From Paenibacillus whitsoniae (GTDB lineage: Bacteria; Bacillota; Bacilli; Paenibacillales; NBRC-103111), in assembly GCF_003955665.1 (NCBI RefSeq), contig NZ_RXHU01000034.1, forward strand, positions 127,682-191,681: 64,000 bases of DNA. The letters are read 5' to 3'. The notes beneath the pieces are model-generated. The model did not search any database and was not told the DNA's origin. It saw only the letters and a list, made by a program, of their open reading frames with translations. A program made the position numbers and the translations under genes. This document shows, in pieces, positions 34,266 through 45,283 of the stretch; the first letter of the stretch is position 1; each line of letters starts with the position of its first letter.

Positions 34266-34277
34266 GACAGTTCTGTC
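34266..34277. repeat. Perfect 12-bp palindrome in the divergent control region
   Basis: GACAGTTCTGTC lies between the LexA-type box and the XRE promoter. It could be an operator for the XRE repressor or the Xpf-like protein; its sequence differs from the palindrome at 34423-34437. Confidence 0.45.
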
Positions 34278-34384
34278 CAAACTCATTCTGCGCGATTTTT
34301 ACCCATTTTTACTGGAATCTCCCAATCTAGCTCTGCAACACCATATATTCCCTTAAAATAACTTGTATTTCCGTCTTTTCAGTC

Positions 34385-34437
34385 TTGCCCTCCCGACGTC
34401 CACTCGTTATACTAATTCAATAGTCGGAATAACCGAC
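34385..34437 (+). promoter_or_regulatory. XRE gene promoter with overlapping operator
   Basis: TTGCCC (34385-34390), a 17-nt spacer and TATACT (34408-34413) form a sigma-A promoter. GTCGG-AATAA-CCGAC (34423-34437) lies just downstream, around the transcription start, and a CCGAC half-site is in the spacer (34393-34397). This suggests autorepression by the XRE protein. Confidence 0.6.
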
Positions 34438-34457
34438 ATGAAAGCGAGGATTCGATC

Positions 34458-34844
34458 ATGTCCATAGGCGCCAACATCAAGCGTTTTCGCAAAGAACGGA
34501 AATTAACGCAAGTCGAACTGGCGGAGAAATCCAGTCTCTCTCGTTCGTATCTTGCCGATATAGAAGGAGATCGGTACAATCCAAGTGTAGAGACGCTCAA
34601 GTCCATTGCGGAAGCACTGAACATCCCCACGCATCATCTCCTGGATGAAGACAACGCTCCTCCGCCGGTATGGGCAACATCCAAGGACTTGCGGGATTTT
34701 AAAAAGATGCTGCTCGAAGATACGCCTGTCATGTTTGACGGGGTTCCGCTGGATCAAGAGGATAAAGACAAAGTGATGAAAGTGATGGAAGCGATTTTCT
34801 GGGATGCCAAGAAGAAAAACAAGAGGAAGCCTATCGAAGAGTAG
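34458..34844 (+). CDS. XRE-family transcriptional repressor of the tail element
   Basis: A 128-residue protein with an N-terminal helix-turn-helix (ANIKRFRKERKLTQVELAEKS, SRSYLADIEGDRYNPSVETL) and a helical C-terminus ending in a basic KKKNKRK tail. It is similar in layout to PBSX Xre and ImmR-type repressors. It is divergent from the DUF2815-Xpf operon and precedes the ImmA-type protease by 12 bp, which would cleave or relieve it. Confidence 0.92.
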   Translation: MSIGANIKRFRKERKLTQVELAEKSSLSRSYLADIEGDRYNPSVETLKSIAEALNIPTHHLLDEDNAPPPVWATSKDLRDFKKMLLEDTPVMFDGVPLDQEDKDKVMKVMEAIFWDAKKKNKRKPIEE

Positions 34845-34856
34845 TGGAGGACCTGA

Positions 34857-35264
34857 ATGGACGAACTTATTAATAAGCTCATTCGCAAATATAAAACGAA
34901 TAATCCATTCGAGCTGGCCAAATGCCTGAAAATCAACGTTATGTTCCACGATCTCGGCGACAACACCCGCGGGTTCTACACCAAGAAGCTGCGCCGACGC
35001 TATATTGTGATTCATAATCAATTGGATGAAAACTGGCAGCGTTTCGTCTGCGCGCATGAACTGGCCCATGACAGGCTGCATCCCGGCATCAGCCGCTTCT
35101 GGATTGATGAGTCTTCCTTCTTTGTCGCAGGCAAATTTGAAAGACAAGCCAATCGGTTTGCGATCCGACTGCTGACCGCGGGAGATTCTCCGCAGCAGGG
35201 CGAATCTTTGCAGAGCTTTTTCAACCGGCATAACCTTCCGGAGAGTATGGAGGCTTTTTATTAG
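34857..35264 (+). CDS. ImmA/IrrE-family metallopeptidase
   Basis: A 135-residue protein with the zinc-protease motif HELAHDRLHPG (HExxH) and a downstream FERQANRFAIRLL helix with the third-ligand glutamate. ImmA-type enzymes cut their partner XRE repressor when mobile elements are induced by DNA damage or signals. Its coupling to the XRE gene (GGAGG 8 nt before the ATG) marks it as the anti-repressor of the tail cluster. Confidence 0.92.
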   Translation: MDELINKLIRKYKTNNPFELAKCLKINVMFHDLGDNTRGFYTKKLRRRYIVIHNQLDENWQRFVCAHELAHDRLHPGISRFWIDESSFFVAGKFERQANRFAIRLLTAGDSPQQGESLQSFFNRHNLPESMEAFY

Positions 35265-35368
35265 CGCTTCTGAAGGCGAGGCTGTAATGCGACTTGGATC
35301 AGTCAGATGCGAAGCCATAAAAGGCAGATTCGGTCCGCCATCAAACCTGCAAATATGGGTACTGCTCA

Positions 35369-35442
35369 GGTACCTAGCATGGTGGGCATTCGAATTCCTG
35401 CGGAAAGGCTTGCCTACCCAATTGGCTCGAAGTAGGCACCTC
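35369..35442. repeat. Conserved element, copy B (paired with 18563-18688)
   Basis: GGTACCT, TGGTGGGCAT, GAATTCCTGCGG and CTCGAA-GT-AGGCACCTC occur in the same order and orientation as in copy A, with a shorter middle. The inner GCCTAC...GTAGGC can fold as a hairpin. It lies about 100 bp after the ImmA-type gene. Confidence 0.5.
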
Positions 35443-35503
35443 TTGGCAGGGCTTGCCACTTGGTAGAATAACATCGCGGCAGGACCGGTGTGAGAAAAAG
35501 CTG

Positions 35504-35686
35504 TAACGGATGTCACAGCGCTTATTGCCCTGAAAAACGGGCAATTTTTATTCTAACGGTTGCCGCAGCGCTTATTTCGATGAAATCCGGTGAAATCAGG
35601 CCGAGTTCATAACAATAGGCTCGGTGGCAACCGTTACAGTTTGAAAATGCGGATTTTGAGCCAAATAGTCGCTGTGGCAACCATTA
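35504..35686. repeat. Array of four 23-bp repeats, two direct and two inverted
   Basis: Copies start at 35504 and 35554 (consensus TAACGGTTGCCRCAGCG, then CTTATT) and, in reverse orientation, at 35614 and 35664. Both pairs have an exact 50-bp period and the pairs face each other across a 37-bp spacer. No coding capacity is seen; it resembles a REP- or MITE-like intergenic repeat. Confidence 0.75.
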
Positions 35687-35744
35687 GCCCTAGCAACGTG
35701 CCTTCACCGTCCCCCACAAAGCCAGCATTTATTAAAAGCCTGCG

Positions 35745-35850
35745 CAAACAAAAAAATACGTGTCCGCGCGCCTTGAGCATACGAGCATCAAGGTCACGGC
35801 GGACACGTATTTACACATCATCAGGAAGATTGAGTACGAAACCTTGAATT
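35745..35850 (+). pseudogene. Phage integrase (tyrosine recombinase) C-terminal remnant
   Basis: One frame reads KYVSARLEHTSIKVTADTY and continues LHIIRKIEYETL. This matches the last catalytic block of tyrosine recombinases (VSxRLGHSSI...TxDTYxH, with the nucleophile Tyr and following His). The rest of the integrase is absent and the frame has no proper stop. It suggests that a prophage once integrated here. Confidence 0.6.
35748..35812 (-). terminator. Terminator of the suf operon
   Basis: On the minus strand 14-bp arms (AAATACGTGTCCGC at 35812-35799 and its complement at 35767-35754) enclose a second CCTTGA/TCAAGG stem and are followed by a T run. The right arm lies inside the integrase remnant. 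Confidence 0.85.
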
Positions 35851-35858
35851 TTCAAAGC

Positions 35859-37256
35859 TTAACCAATGCTTCCCTCCATCTCAAATTTGATCAAACGATT
35901 CATCTCAACCGCATACTCCATCGGCAGCTCTTTCGTGAACGGCTCGATGAAGCCCATAACGATCATTTGCGTCGCCTCGGCTTCGGTCAAACCACGGCTC
36001 ATGAGGTAGAACAATTGATCCTCAGACACCTTGGAAACCGTTGCTTCATGCTCAAGCGTAATGTTATCGTTCATGATTTCGTTATACGGAATCGTATCCG
36101 ATGTCGATTCGTTATCCAGAATCAGTGTGTCGCACTTAATGTTCGCTTTGGAGCCTTGGGAGTTGCGCCCGAAGGAAGCGAGACCGCGGTAGGTTACTTT
36201 ACCGCCGTGCTTGGAGATCGATTTGGATACGATCGTGGATGTGGTATCCGGTGCAAGGTGCGTCATTTTCGCGCCCGCGTCTTGGTGCTGGCCTTTGCCC
36301 GCAACCGCGATGGAAAGCACCATACCTTTCGCTCCGCGGCCTTTCAGCACAACAGCCGGATATTTCATCGTCAGCTTGGAACCGATGTTGCCGTCGACCC
36401 ATTCCATTGTTGCGCCTTCTTCAGCAACCGCACGTTTGGTAACAAGGTTGTAAATGTTTGGCGCCCAGTTTTGGATCGTCGTATAACGCGCACGGGAGTT
36501 CTTTAGGCACACAATTTCAACGACCGCGGAGTGCAAGGAGTTCGTGCTGTAGATTGGCGCTGTACAGCCTTCTACGTAGTGTACGAAGCTCTCTTCGTCG
36601 GTGATGATGAGCGTACGCTCGAATTGCCCCATGTTCTCGGAGTTGATGCGGAAGTAAGCCTGCAAAGGCACTTCGCATTTGACGCCTTTCGGCACGTAGA
36701 TGAACGAGCCGCCGGACCATACGGCGCTGTTCAGCGCGGCGAATTTGTTATCGGACGGAGGAATAACCGTACCGAAGTATTGTCTGAAAAGCTCAGGGTA
36801 CTCGCGCAAGGCAGAGTCGGTATCCATGAAGATAACCCCTTGATCTTCCAGCTCTTTTTGCATGCTGTGGTAAACGACTTCGGACTCGTACTGAGCGGAG
36901 ACACCGGCCAAGAACTTCTGCTCTGCTTCCGGAATACCGAGCTTATCGAACGTTTCCTTAATTTCCGTAGGAACTTCCTCCCACGTTTTGCCTTGCTTCT
37001 CGGATGGACGCACGTAGTACTGAATGTCGTTAAAGTCCAGATCGTCCATGTTGCCGCCCCAACGCGGCATCGGCATTTTGAAGAATTGCTCCAAGGACTT
37101 CAAGCGGAACTCCAGCATCCATTCCGGCTCGCCCTTAATTCTTGAGATTTCTTCAACGATTTCACGAGTCAAACCTTTGCCCGATTGGAAAATGGCTTTG
37201 TGCTCATCCCGAAAACCATACTTATAATCTTCAAGATCCGGCATTTGTTTCGCCAT
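35859..37256 (-). CDS. sufB: Fe-S cluster assembly scaffold SufB
   Basis: A 465-residue protein, the main scaffold of the SUF system, which with SufC and SufD builds [4Fe-4S] clusters in the cytoplasm. Typical SufB features are the [10 protein letters not shown] motif with the conserved Cys, [14 protein letters not shown], and the C-terminal [35 protein letters not shown] block. The ATG at 37256 follows GGAGG by 8 nt. It is the last gene of sufCDSUB. Confidence 0.97.
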   Translation of the reverse strand: MAKQMPDLEDYKYGFRDEHKAIFQSGKGLTREIVEEISRIKGEPEWMLEFRLKSLEQFFKMPMPRWGGNMDDLDFNDIQYYVRPSEKQGKTWEEVPTEIKETFDKLGIPEAEQKFLAGVSAQYESEVVYHSMQKELEDQGVIFMDTDSALREYPELFRQYFGTVIPPSDNKFAALNSAVWSGGSFIYVPKGVKCEVPLQAYFRINSENMGQFERTLIITDEESFVHYVEGCTAPIYSTNSLHSAVVEIVCLKNSRARYTTIQNWAPNIYNLVTKRAVAEEGATMEWVDGNIGSKLTMKYPAVVLKGRGAKGMVLSIAVAGKGQHQDAGAKMTHLAPDTTSTIVSKSISKHGGKVTYRGLASFGRNSQGSKANIKCDTLILDNESTSDTIPYNEIMNDNITLEHEATVSKVSEDQLFYLMSRGLTEAEATQMIVMGFIEPFTKELPMEYAVEMNRLIKFEMEGSIG

Positions 37257-37311
37257 GGTTGATTCCTCCTTCATGTGTAATGTTTATATGTGCTTCACGA
37301 AAAAAATGTGC

Positions 37312-40251
<2,940 letters not shown>

Positions 40252-40282
40252 AATATCCTCCTGATTTCTACTTCGGCGTTGA

Positions 40283-41113
40283 TTAATATTTCGGCGCTGT
40301 GGTGTTCATTGGAATTTTGAATTCTTCTTCGTCTTGACCAACCGTTTCGTCCACGATGCCGAGTTCTGCTTTCACCCAGTCATAGCCTTCCGCTTCCAGA
40401 CGCTCTGCAAGCTCAGGACCGCCGGATTTAACGATGCGGCCTTGCATCATAACATGTACAAAATCAGGTTTAACGTAGTTAAGCAGACGTTGGTAGTGCG
40501 TGATGATCAAGAAACCGCGCTCTTCACTGCGCATAGCGTTAACGCCTTCCGCAACGATACGAAGCGCATCGATATCGAGACCGGAGTCGATTTCGTCCAA
40601 AATAACGATTTTCGGCTCAAGCAAGAGCATTTGAAGAATTTCATTACGTTTCTTCTCACCGCCGGAGAAACCTTCATTCAGGTAACGGTGCATGAACTCT
40701 GGGTTCATTTCAAGCTGCTTCATTTTCGCTTCCATTTGGCGGATGAACTTGATCAAAGAGATCTCATTGCCTTCGCCGCGGCGTACATTGATCGCACTGC
40801 GCAAGAAGTCAGCGTTCGTTACGCCCGTAATTTCACTTGGGTATTGCATAGCCAAGAACAGACCTGCGCGAGCGCGCTCGTCAACGGCCATTTCCAGCAA
40901 ATCTTCGCCGTCGAGCGTTGCGGAACCTTCCGTCACTTCATATTTCGGGTGGCCCATCAAAGCGGATGCCAGCGTACTTTTACCTGTACCGTTCGGTCCC
41001 ATGATCGCATGCACTTCGCCGCCCTTAACTTCAAGGGAAAGACCTTTCAAAATTTCCTTTCCTTCGACGTTCGCCTTCAGCCCGTCTATTGTAAAAATTG
41101 GGGAATTTGCCAT
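40283..41113 (-). CDS. sufC: Fe-S cluster assembly ATPase SufC
   Basis: A 276-residue ABC-type ATPase with Walker A GPNGTGKST, signature FSGGEKKRNE and Walker B IVILDEIDSGLDID. It is slightly longer than the usual about 260 residues because of a C-terminal acidic tail. First gene of sufCDSUB; the ATG at 41113 follows GGAGG by 9 nt, and the longer frame from 41218 has no site. Confidence 0.97.
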   Translation of the reverse strand: MANSPIFTIDGLKANVEGKEILKGLSLEVKGGEVHAIMGPNGTGKSTLASALMGHPKYEVTEGSATLDGEDLLEMAVDERARAGLFLAMQYPSEITGVTNADFLRSAINVRRGEGNEISLIKFIRQMEAKMKQLEMNPEFMHRYLNEGFSGGEKKRNEILQMLLLEPKIVILDEIDSGLDIDALRIVAEGVNAMRSEERGFLIITHYQRLLNYVKPDFVHVMMQGRIVKSGGPELAERLEAEGYDWVKAELGIVDETVGQDEEEFKIPMNTTAPKY

Positions 41114-41173
41114 TTCAATAAGCCTCCATAATGTTGAGTGTACTTTTAAAACAAATGACAACCATAATCTAAA

Positions 41174-41231
41174 CTGATTATCACTGATTCTCATTAGAAT
41201 AATTCTATTATAACTCACTACTGTAAATCAA
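41174..41231 (-). promoter_or_regulatory. suf operon promoter with a Fur-like AT-rich box
   Basis: On the minus strand TTGATT (41231-41226), 18 nt and TAGAAT (41207-41202) form a promoter. Directly downstream, the stretch containing AATGAGAATCAGTGATAATC (41193-41174) resembles Fur-type repeats of GATAAT. Iron control of suf is plausible but not shown. Confidence 0.4.
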
Positions 41232-41284
41232 GAAAGGGCATTTCCATGCAAAACGAGAGCGTTTTGTGAAAAAAACCATGGATT

Positions 41285-41854
41285 TTATGCTAAAACCCGT
41301 TTAATTTCGGCAATTTGCGCGGCAAATTGTTCGTCATTCAAGACAGGCTCCAGCCCATCGTCCCCAGGCGCCTCGCTTCCAAGCTGGATCCAGGATTTGC
41401 AGCCTATATAGGCCTGTTCGATCCCAATGGTGATCGGCTGCTTCAAACGATATACCCTTAAAAGCATAATATGCAGCGGATTTTTCCGTTTCCACTTCAA
41501 TCGTTCTTCCGTGAAATTTTCCGTCCAAATGTGAAAGGGAAATAATTGGTTGAGCCGTTCCTGCTCCATGATCTCGATGTCCTCAATCAACCGGGCATAG
41601 CTTGTAATCGTAACTTGCGTATCTTCTGCCGACCAGCCCGCAAGCGTCTCGTCAATGACACCCCGGTACGCTTCCTTCAACAGTTCCCGGCGTTGGTGCT
41701 CATAGGTCGGATACAGCAGGAAATCATGCGACTGCACCTGGAAGTCCCGCGTCTCCTCAACAATCCCTCCTTTGCGCATAATAAAAATCTGCTCGCCAGA
41801 CTCCAGCGCTTTGATCGCCGATGCCCATTCCTTAAGCGCCACTGCGTTCCCCAT
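41285..41854 (-). CDS. DUF1802 family protein
   Basis: A 189-residue cytoplasmic protein of unknown function, matching DUF1802 (ALKEWASAIKALESGEQIFIMRKGGI opening, FLLYPTYEHQ, and a PLHIMLLRVYRL central strand). GGAGGCGTCGGGACA precedes the ATG. It stands alone downstream of a small membrane ORF. Confidence 0.85.
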   Translation of the reverse strand: MGNAVALKEWASAIKALESGEQIFIMRKGGIVEETRDFQVQSHDFLLYPTYEHQRRELLKEAYRGVIDETLAGWSAEDTQVTITSYARLIEDIEIMEQERLNQLFPFHIWTENFTEERLKWKRKNPLHIMLLRVYRLKQPITIGIEQAYIGCKSWIQLGSEAPGDDGLEPVLNDEQFAAQIAEIKRVLA

Positions 41855-41934
41855 TGTCCCGACGCCTCCGTTCTCCTCATTAATCTATCTATTATAAATA
41901 ATCTTGCCTTGTAAAACAAATCAGAGAGCGCTTA

Positions 41935-41972
41935 CGAAGAAAAAAAAGAACAGCCTCGCTGCCGGCAAGACT
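41935..41972 (-). terminator. Terminator of the small membrane ORF
   Basis: On the minus strand CAGTCTTGC, a short loop and GCGAGGCTG (two G-U pairs) are followed by TTCTTTTTTT. Confidence 0.75.
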
Positions 41973-41979
41973 GCTCTCC

Positions 41980-42153
41980 TCATTTATTTGACGATTCTGC
42001 GTAATACGTGCTCTGAATTCGGGCAAACTGTTCCTGATTTCCCTTCAGCGGATTCGGGTCCGCAGCCGGTCTTTGGGGTTCAGCCCCATACGCAACGAGC
42101 AAAAGCCCTGCCAAGCTCGCGGCAACGAGGATCACTTGCACCAATTTCATCAT
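41980..42153 (-). CDS. Small single-pass membrane or secreted protein
   Basis: A 57-residue frame starts MMKLVQVILVAASLAGLLLV, a clear hydrophobic helix or signal sequence, followed by a Pro/Asn/Gln-rich tail ending YYAESSNK. GGAGG lies 8 nt before the first ATG and a terminator follows the TGA, which supports a real gene despite its size. Function unknown. Confidence 0.7.
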   Translation of the reverse strand: MMKLVQVILVAASLAGLLLVAYGAEPQRPAADPNPLKGNQEQFARIQSTYYAESSNK

Positions 42154-42253
42154 TAGCCCTTCCTCCGATTCTTCATCTATTGTTCTAGTTTACGGAAGAT
42201 TCGTCAGAGGCATGTTCGGGCAAATTAAAATTCGTGTAAATTTTCCGTGAAAT

Positions 42254-42712
42254 TTAACCGAGGAACGCTTGCAGCATCCAGCGATGCTTTTCCAAGCTCG
42301 TCTGAATGCCCAGCAGCATATCCGAAGTCGTCTCATCCCCGACTTGCTCGCAGGCTTTCATGCCGACTTTCAGTTCTTCCGTAACCGTTGTGAAATCGGC
42401 GATGATCGCCTCCACCATCTGATTGGCCGCCTCGCTGCCGGAAGCTTCCTTAATCGAAGCTGTTTCCAGATACGCTTTCATTGTGGCCGCAGGCTTCCCG
42501 CCAATCGTAAGCAAGCGCTCCGCCAGTTCATCGATATGCAGCGCAGCTTCGTTGTACAGTTCCTCAAATTTTACATGCAGCGTGAAAAACTGATTGCCTT
42601 TTACGTACCAGTGATAGTTGTGAAGCTTCACATAAAGCACGTTCCAGTTGGAAATTTGCTTGTTCAGGACAGTATGAATCGTTTGCGGGGAAACCGTTGT
42701 TGCCGTTGCCAT
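42254..42712 (-). CDS. Dps family DNA-protection / ferritin-like protein
   Basis: A 152-residue Dps protein. The inter-subunit ferroxidase ligands are visible in [35 protein letters not shown] (His, His, Asp/Glu pattern). It stores iron and consumes hydrogen peroxide as a 12-mer. AAGGAGGATTAGG precedes the ATG. Confidence 0.94.
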   Translation of the reverse strand: MATATTVSPQTIHTVLNKQISNWNVLYVKLHNYHWYVKGNQFFTLHVKFEELYNEAALHIDELAERLLTIGGKPAATMKAYLETASIKEASGSEAANQMVEAIIADFTTVTEELKVGMKACEQVGDETTSDMLLGIQTSLEKHRWMLQAFLG

Positions 42713-42817
42713 CCTAATCCTCCTTCGAAAATAGCCTCAAACGCCAAGCTTGTACACCGTAGTTTAGGCTTTAGCCCGCGATTTTATGTAAAATATGAAA
42801 CAATTGCATCCAGAGTA

Positions 42818-42846
42818 TTTCAAGCTGCCGCAATATGCCTTATACT
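42818..42846 (+). promoter_or_regulatory. Candidate mtnKA promoter
   Basis: TTTCAA, 17 nt and TATACT lie 69 bp before the mtnK start. The short leader has no S-box (SAM riboswitch) elements. Confidence 0.45.
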
Positions 42847-42914
42847 AGGAAAGGACTCATCAAAACAGAGTAATTTAGTTGGAATTAAATCCAATATTAA
42901 TAGGAGGAAAATCA

Positions 42915-44135
42915 ATGTCAAACTACCATCCGCTGACTGAAGCGCAAGCGATTGCGTATGCGCGCCAAATTCCGCAGTTGTTTCAGCCAGGCTCCGAACT
43001 GTCCAGCCAGGAAATCGGGGACGGCAACCTTAACCTCGTGTTCCGCATTACCGAAGCCGGGACGGGGAAAAGCATTATTATAAAACAGGCGCTGCCTTAT
43101 GCCAAAGTTGTCGGCGAATCATGGCCGCTTACGCTCGACCGCGCCCGCATTGAAAGCGAAGCGCTGATGATTGAAGAAGCGCTGTGCCCGGACCTCGTAC
43201 CGCATGTGTACGCGTACGACGCCGATTTGGCCCTGACGGTCATGGAAGACCTCAGCGATCACGTTATCATGCGCCGCGGCTTGATTGAGCGCAATCAGTA
43301 TCCGCTTTTTGCCGAGCATATCGGACGCTTCCTGGCCCACACCCTGTTCTTCACTTCCGACCTTGGGAAAAATCAGCAGGAGAAAAAGCTGCAGCAAGGC
43401 CGCTTTATCAACCCGGAGCTGTGCAAAATTACCGAAGATTTGATTTTCGACGATCCGTACCGCAATTCGGACAATAATAACATTGAAGCCCACATCCGCG
43501 ATGCCGCCGAGGCGCTGTGGAACGACAGCGAGCTTCATCTCGAAGTCGCGATTCTCCGCAATAAATTTCTGACGCAGTCTCAAGCGCTGCTGCACGGGGA
43601 CTTGCATACGGGCTCGATTTTCATCAAACCGGATTCGACGAAAGTAATCGATCCTGAGTTTGCTTATTACGGTCCAATGGGCTTCGACATCGGCGCTGTA
43701 CTGGCGAACTTGCTGCTGAACTACGCCAGTCAAGAGGGCTGGAGTCAGGATGAGGAAAGCCGCTCTGCGTACCGTGCTTACCTGATTCAAACCGTGAAGG
43801 ACGTTTGGACGCATTTTGAAGCGAACTTCCGCGCGCTTTGGAACGAGCGGGGTGTTGACCGCGTATTTGCAACGCCTGGCTACCAGGATTATTTCGTAGC
43901 GAATTTGCTGCGCGACACTGTAGGCTTTACCGGTGCGAAAATGGTGCGCCGCGTCGTCGGCCTCGCCCATGTCGCCGACATTGATAAAATCGAAGACGCC
44001 GCTGCCAGAGAGCGCGCTCAGCGTTTGGCCCTGCGCATCGGCACCATTGCGATCCGCACGAACCGCCAAGTGAACAGCATCGATGAACTGATCGCCTTGG
44101 CGACGCAAGCTGTAGAAAGAGGTTTTGCCCTATGA
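42915..44135 (+). CDS. mtnK: S-methyl-5-thioribose kinase MtnK
   Basis: A 406-residue kinase of the methionine salvage pathway, phosphorylating methylthioribose at position 1. It has a protein-kinase-like fold: the [12 protein letters not shown] catalytic loop and [24 protein letters not shown] metal motif are intact. AGGAGG lies 7 nt before the ATG. It is translationally coupled to mtnA. Confidence 0.96.
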   Translation: MSNYHPLTEAQAIAYARQIPQLFQPGSELSSQEIGDGNLNLVFRITEAGTGKSIIIKQALPYAKVVGESWPLTLDRARIESEALMIEEALCPDLVPHVYAYDADLALTVMEDLSDHVIMRRGLIERNQYPLFAEHIGRFLAHTLFFTSDLGKNQQEKKLQQGRFINPELCKITEDLIFDDPYRNSDNNNIEAHIRDAAEALWNDSELHLEVAILRNKFLTQSQALLHGDLHTGSIFIKPDSTKVIDPEFAYYGPMGFDIGAVLANLLLNYASQEGWSQDEESRSAYRAYLIQTVKDVWTHFEANFRALWNERGVDRVFATPGYQDYFVANLLRDTVGFTGAKMVRRVVGLAHVADIDKIEDAAARERAQRLALRIGTIAIRTNRQVNSIDELIALATQAVERGFAL

Positions 44136-45205
44136 GTTCTGCAGAAGCAACAGTAAACAACCAAAGCGCATTAGAATCCTTGCGCTGGAACGGCCAGCAG
44201 CTGGATCTGCTGGATCAACGCTTATTGCCGGAAGAGATCGTTTATCTTCCGCTTGAAACCCCTGTAGAGGTGTGGGAAGCGATCCGCCACCTCAAAGTGC
44301 GCGGTGCCCCGGCGATCGGCATCGCCGCCGCGTACGGCGTGTACCTCGGCATCCGCGGCGTGGATGGCGGCGTAGATGCGCTTCTGGCCGAAGTCCAGAA
44401 GCAGGCGGACTACCTGGCGACGTCGCGTCCGACGGCCGTCAACCTGTTCTGGGCGCTCGACCGCATGCGCGCGCGCGCCGTTGCACTCGCTGCCGAGGGC
44501 GTGAGCCCGGCGGCGTTCCAAGCGGCGCTTCTTGCAGAAGCGCAACAGATTCAGGCGGAGGACGTGGAGACCAACCGCCTGATCGGCGAACACGCGCTCG
44601 CGCTGTTCGAGGATGGCTTCGGCGTGCTGACGCACTGCAACGCCGGCGGTCTGGCCACCGCCAAGTATGGCACGGCGCTCGCGCCGTTCTACTTGGCGAA
44701 AGAAAAAGGGCTGAACATCAAAGTGTTCGCCGATGAGACCCGCCCCGTGCTGCAAGGCGCACGGCTCACTGCTTTTGAACTGCAGCAAGCGGGCGTGGAC
44801 GTCACGCTGATCTGCGACAACATGGCCGGCGCGGTCATGGCCAAGGGCTGGGTGCAGGCGGTCATCGTCGGCACGGACCGCGTAGCGGCGAACGGCGACG
44901 TGGCCAACAAGATCGGCACGTACAGCGTCGCCGTGCTGGCGAAGGCCCACGGCATACCGTTCTACGTGGCGTGTCCGCTGTCCACGATCGACCTGAACAC
45001 ACCGACCGGCGGCGACATTCCGATCGAGGAGCGCCATGAAGACGAGATCACGCAGGGCTTCGGCAAACGCACGGCGCCGGAAGGCGTGAAGGTGTTCAAC
45101 CCGGCGTTTGACGTGACGCCGAACGAGTATGTCACCGCGATCATCACGGAAAAAGGCATCGTGCAGGCGCCTTATACCGAGAACTTGCGCAAGCTGTTCG
45201 AATAA
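44132..45205 (+). CDS. mtnA: S-methyl-5-thioribose-1-phosphate isomerase MtnA
   Basis: A 357-residue isomerase that converts methylthioribose-1-phosphate to methylthioribulose-1-phosphate. The eIF2B-like signatures [24 protein letters not shown] (active-site Cys), and [19 protein letters not shown] are present. It overlaps mtnK by 4 bp (ATGA). The gene is clearly more GC-rich than mtnK and its neighbours, especially at 44.3-45.1 kb. Confidence 0.97.
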   Translation: MSSAEATVNNQSALESLRWNGQQLDLLDQRLLPEEIVYLPLETPVEVWEAIRHLKVRGAPAIGIAAAYGVYLGIRGVDGGVDALLAEVQKQADYLATSRPTAVNLFWALDRMRARAVALAAEGVSPAAFQAALLAEAQQIQAEDVETNRLIGEHALALFEDGFGVLTHCNAGGLATAKYGTALAPFYLAKEKGLNIKVFADETRPVLQGARLTAFELQQAGVDVTLICDNMAGAVMAKGWVQAVIVGTDRVAANGDVANKIGTYSVAVLAKAHGIPFYVACPLSTIDLNTPTGGDIPIEERHEDEITQGFGKRTAPEGVKVFNPAFDVTPNEYVTAIITEKGIVQAPYTENLRKLFE

Positions 45206-45207
45206 TA

Positions 45208-45260
45208 AAAAAAGGGTGCCCCGGCCATTTCGATAATGGTGAGGGCATCCTTTTTTTGGC
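45208..45260. terminator. Bidirectional terminator between mtnA and the AraC gene
   Basis: GGGTGCCC...GGGCATCC with an inner CCATT-AATGG stem is flanked by A and T runs on both sides, so it can end both converging transcripts. Confidence 0.85.
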
Positions 45261-45283
45261 ATTCGCTGTTGCAGCTAGGATCG

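Larger units (their letters stand above)
19344..35264. mobile_element. PBSX-related contractile tail cluster without head genes (putative R-type tailocin)
   Basis: Gene order from right to left is ImmA-type protease and XRE repressor (rightward), then DUF2815, Xpf-like sigma factor, tail terminator, small ORF, sheath, tube, frameshifted chaperone, tape measure, XkdP, XkdQ, XkdR, XkdS, baseplate J, DUF2313, small tail protein, fibre, holin and endolysin (all leftward). No terminase, portal, protease, capsid or connector gene is present between the regulators and the tail terminator. This is the gene content of a phage-tail-like bacteriocin rather than of a prophage. Confidence 0.85.
35265..35858. 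other. 594-bp gene-free boundary region
   Basis: No intact gene is seen here. It holds, left to right, conserved element copy B (35369-35442), a four-copy 23-bp repeat array (35504-35686), and an integrase C-terminal remnant that coincides with the terminator of the suf operon (35748-35812). Confidence 0.75.

Noticed and set aside
19344..35264. Interpretation as a complete prophage
   Set aside because: No head, portal, terminase or replication genes, and only an integrase fragment is present.
35504..35686. Repeat array as a CRISPR
   Set aside because: Copies are in both orientations, spacers differ in length between halves, and no cas genes lie nearby.
42713..42914. Search for a SAM riboswitch before mtnK and before metY (50942-51120)
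   Set aside because: Neither leader contains the conserved S-box blocks (GAGGGA, GGCAACC) or a matching terminator/antiterminator.
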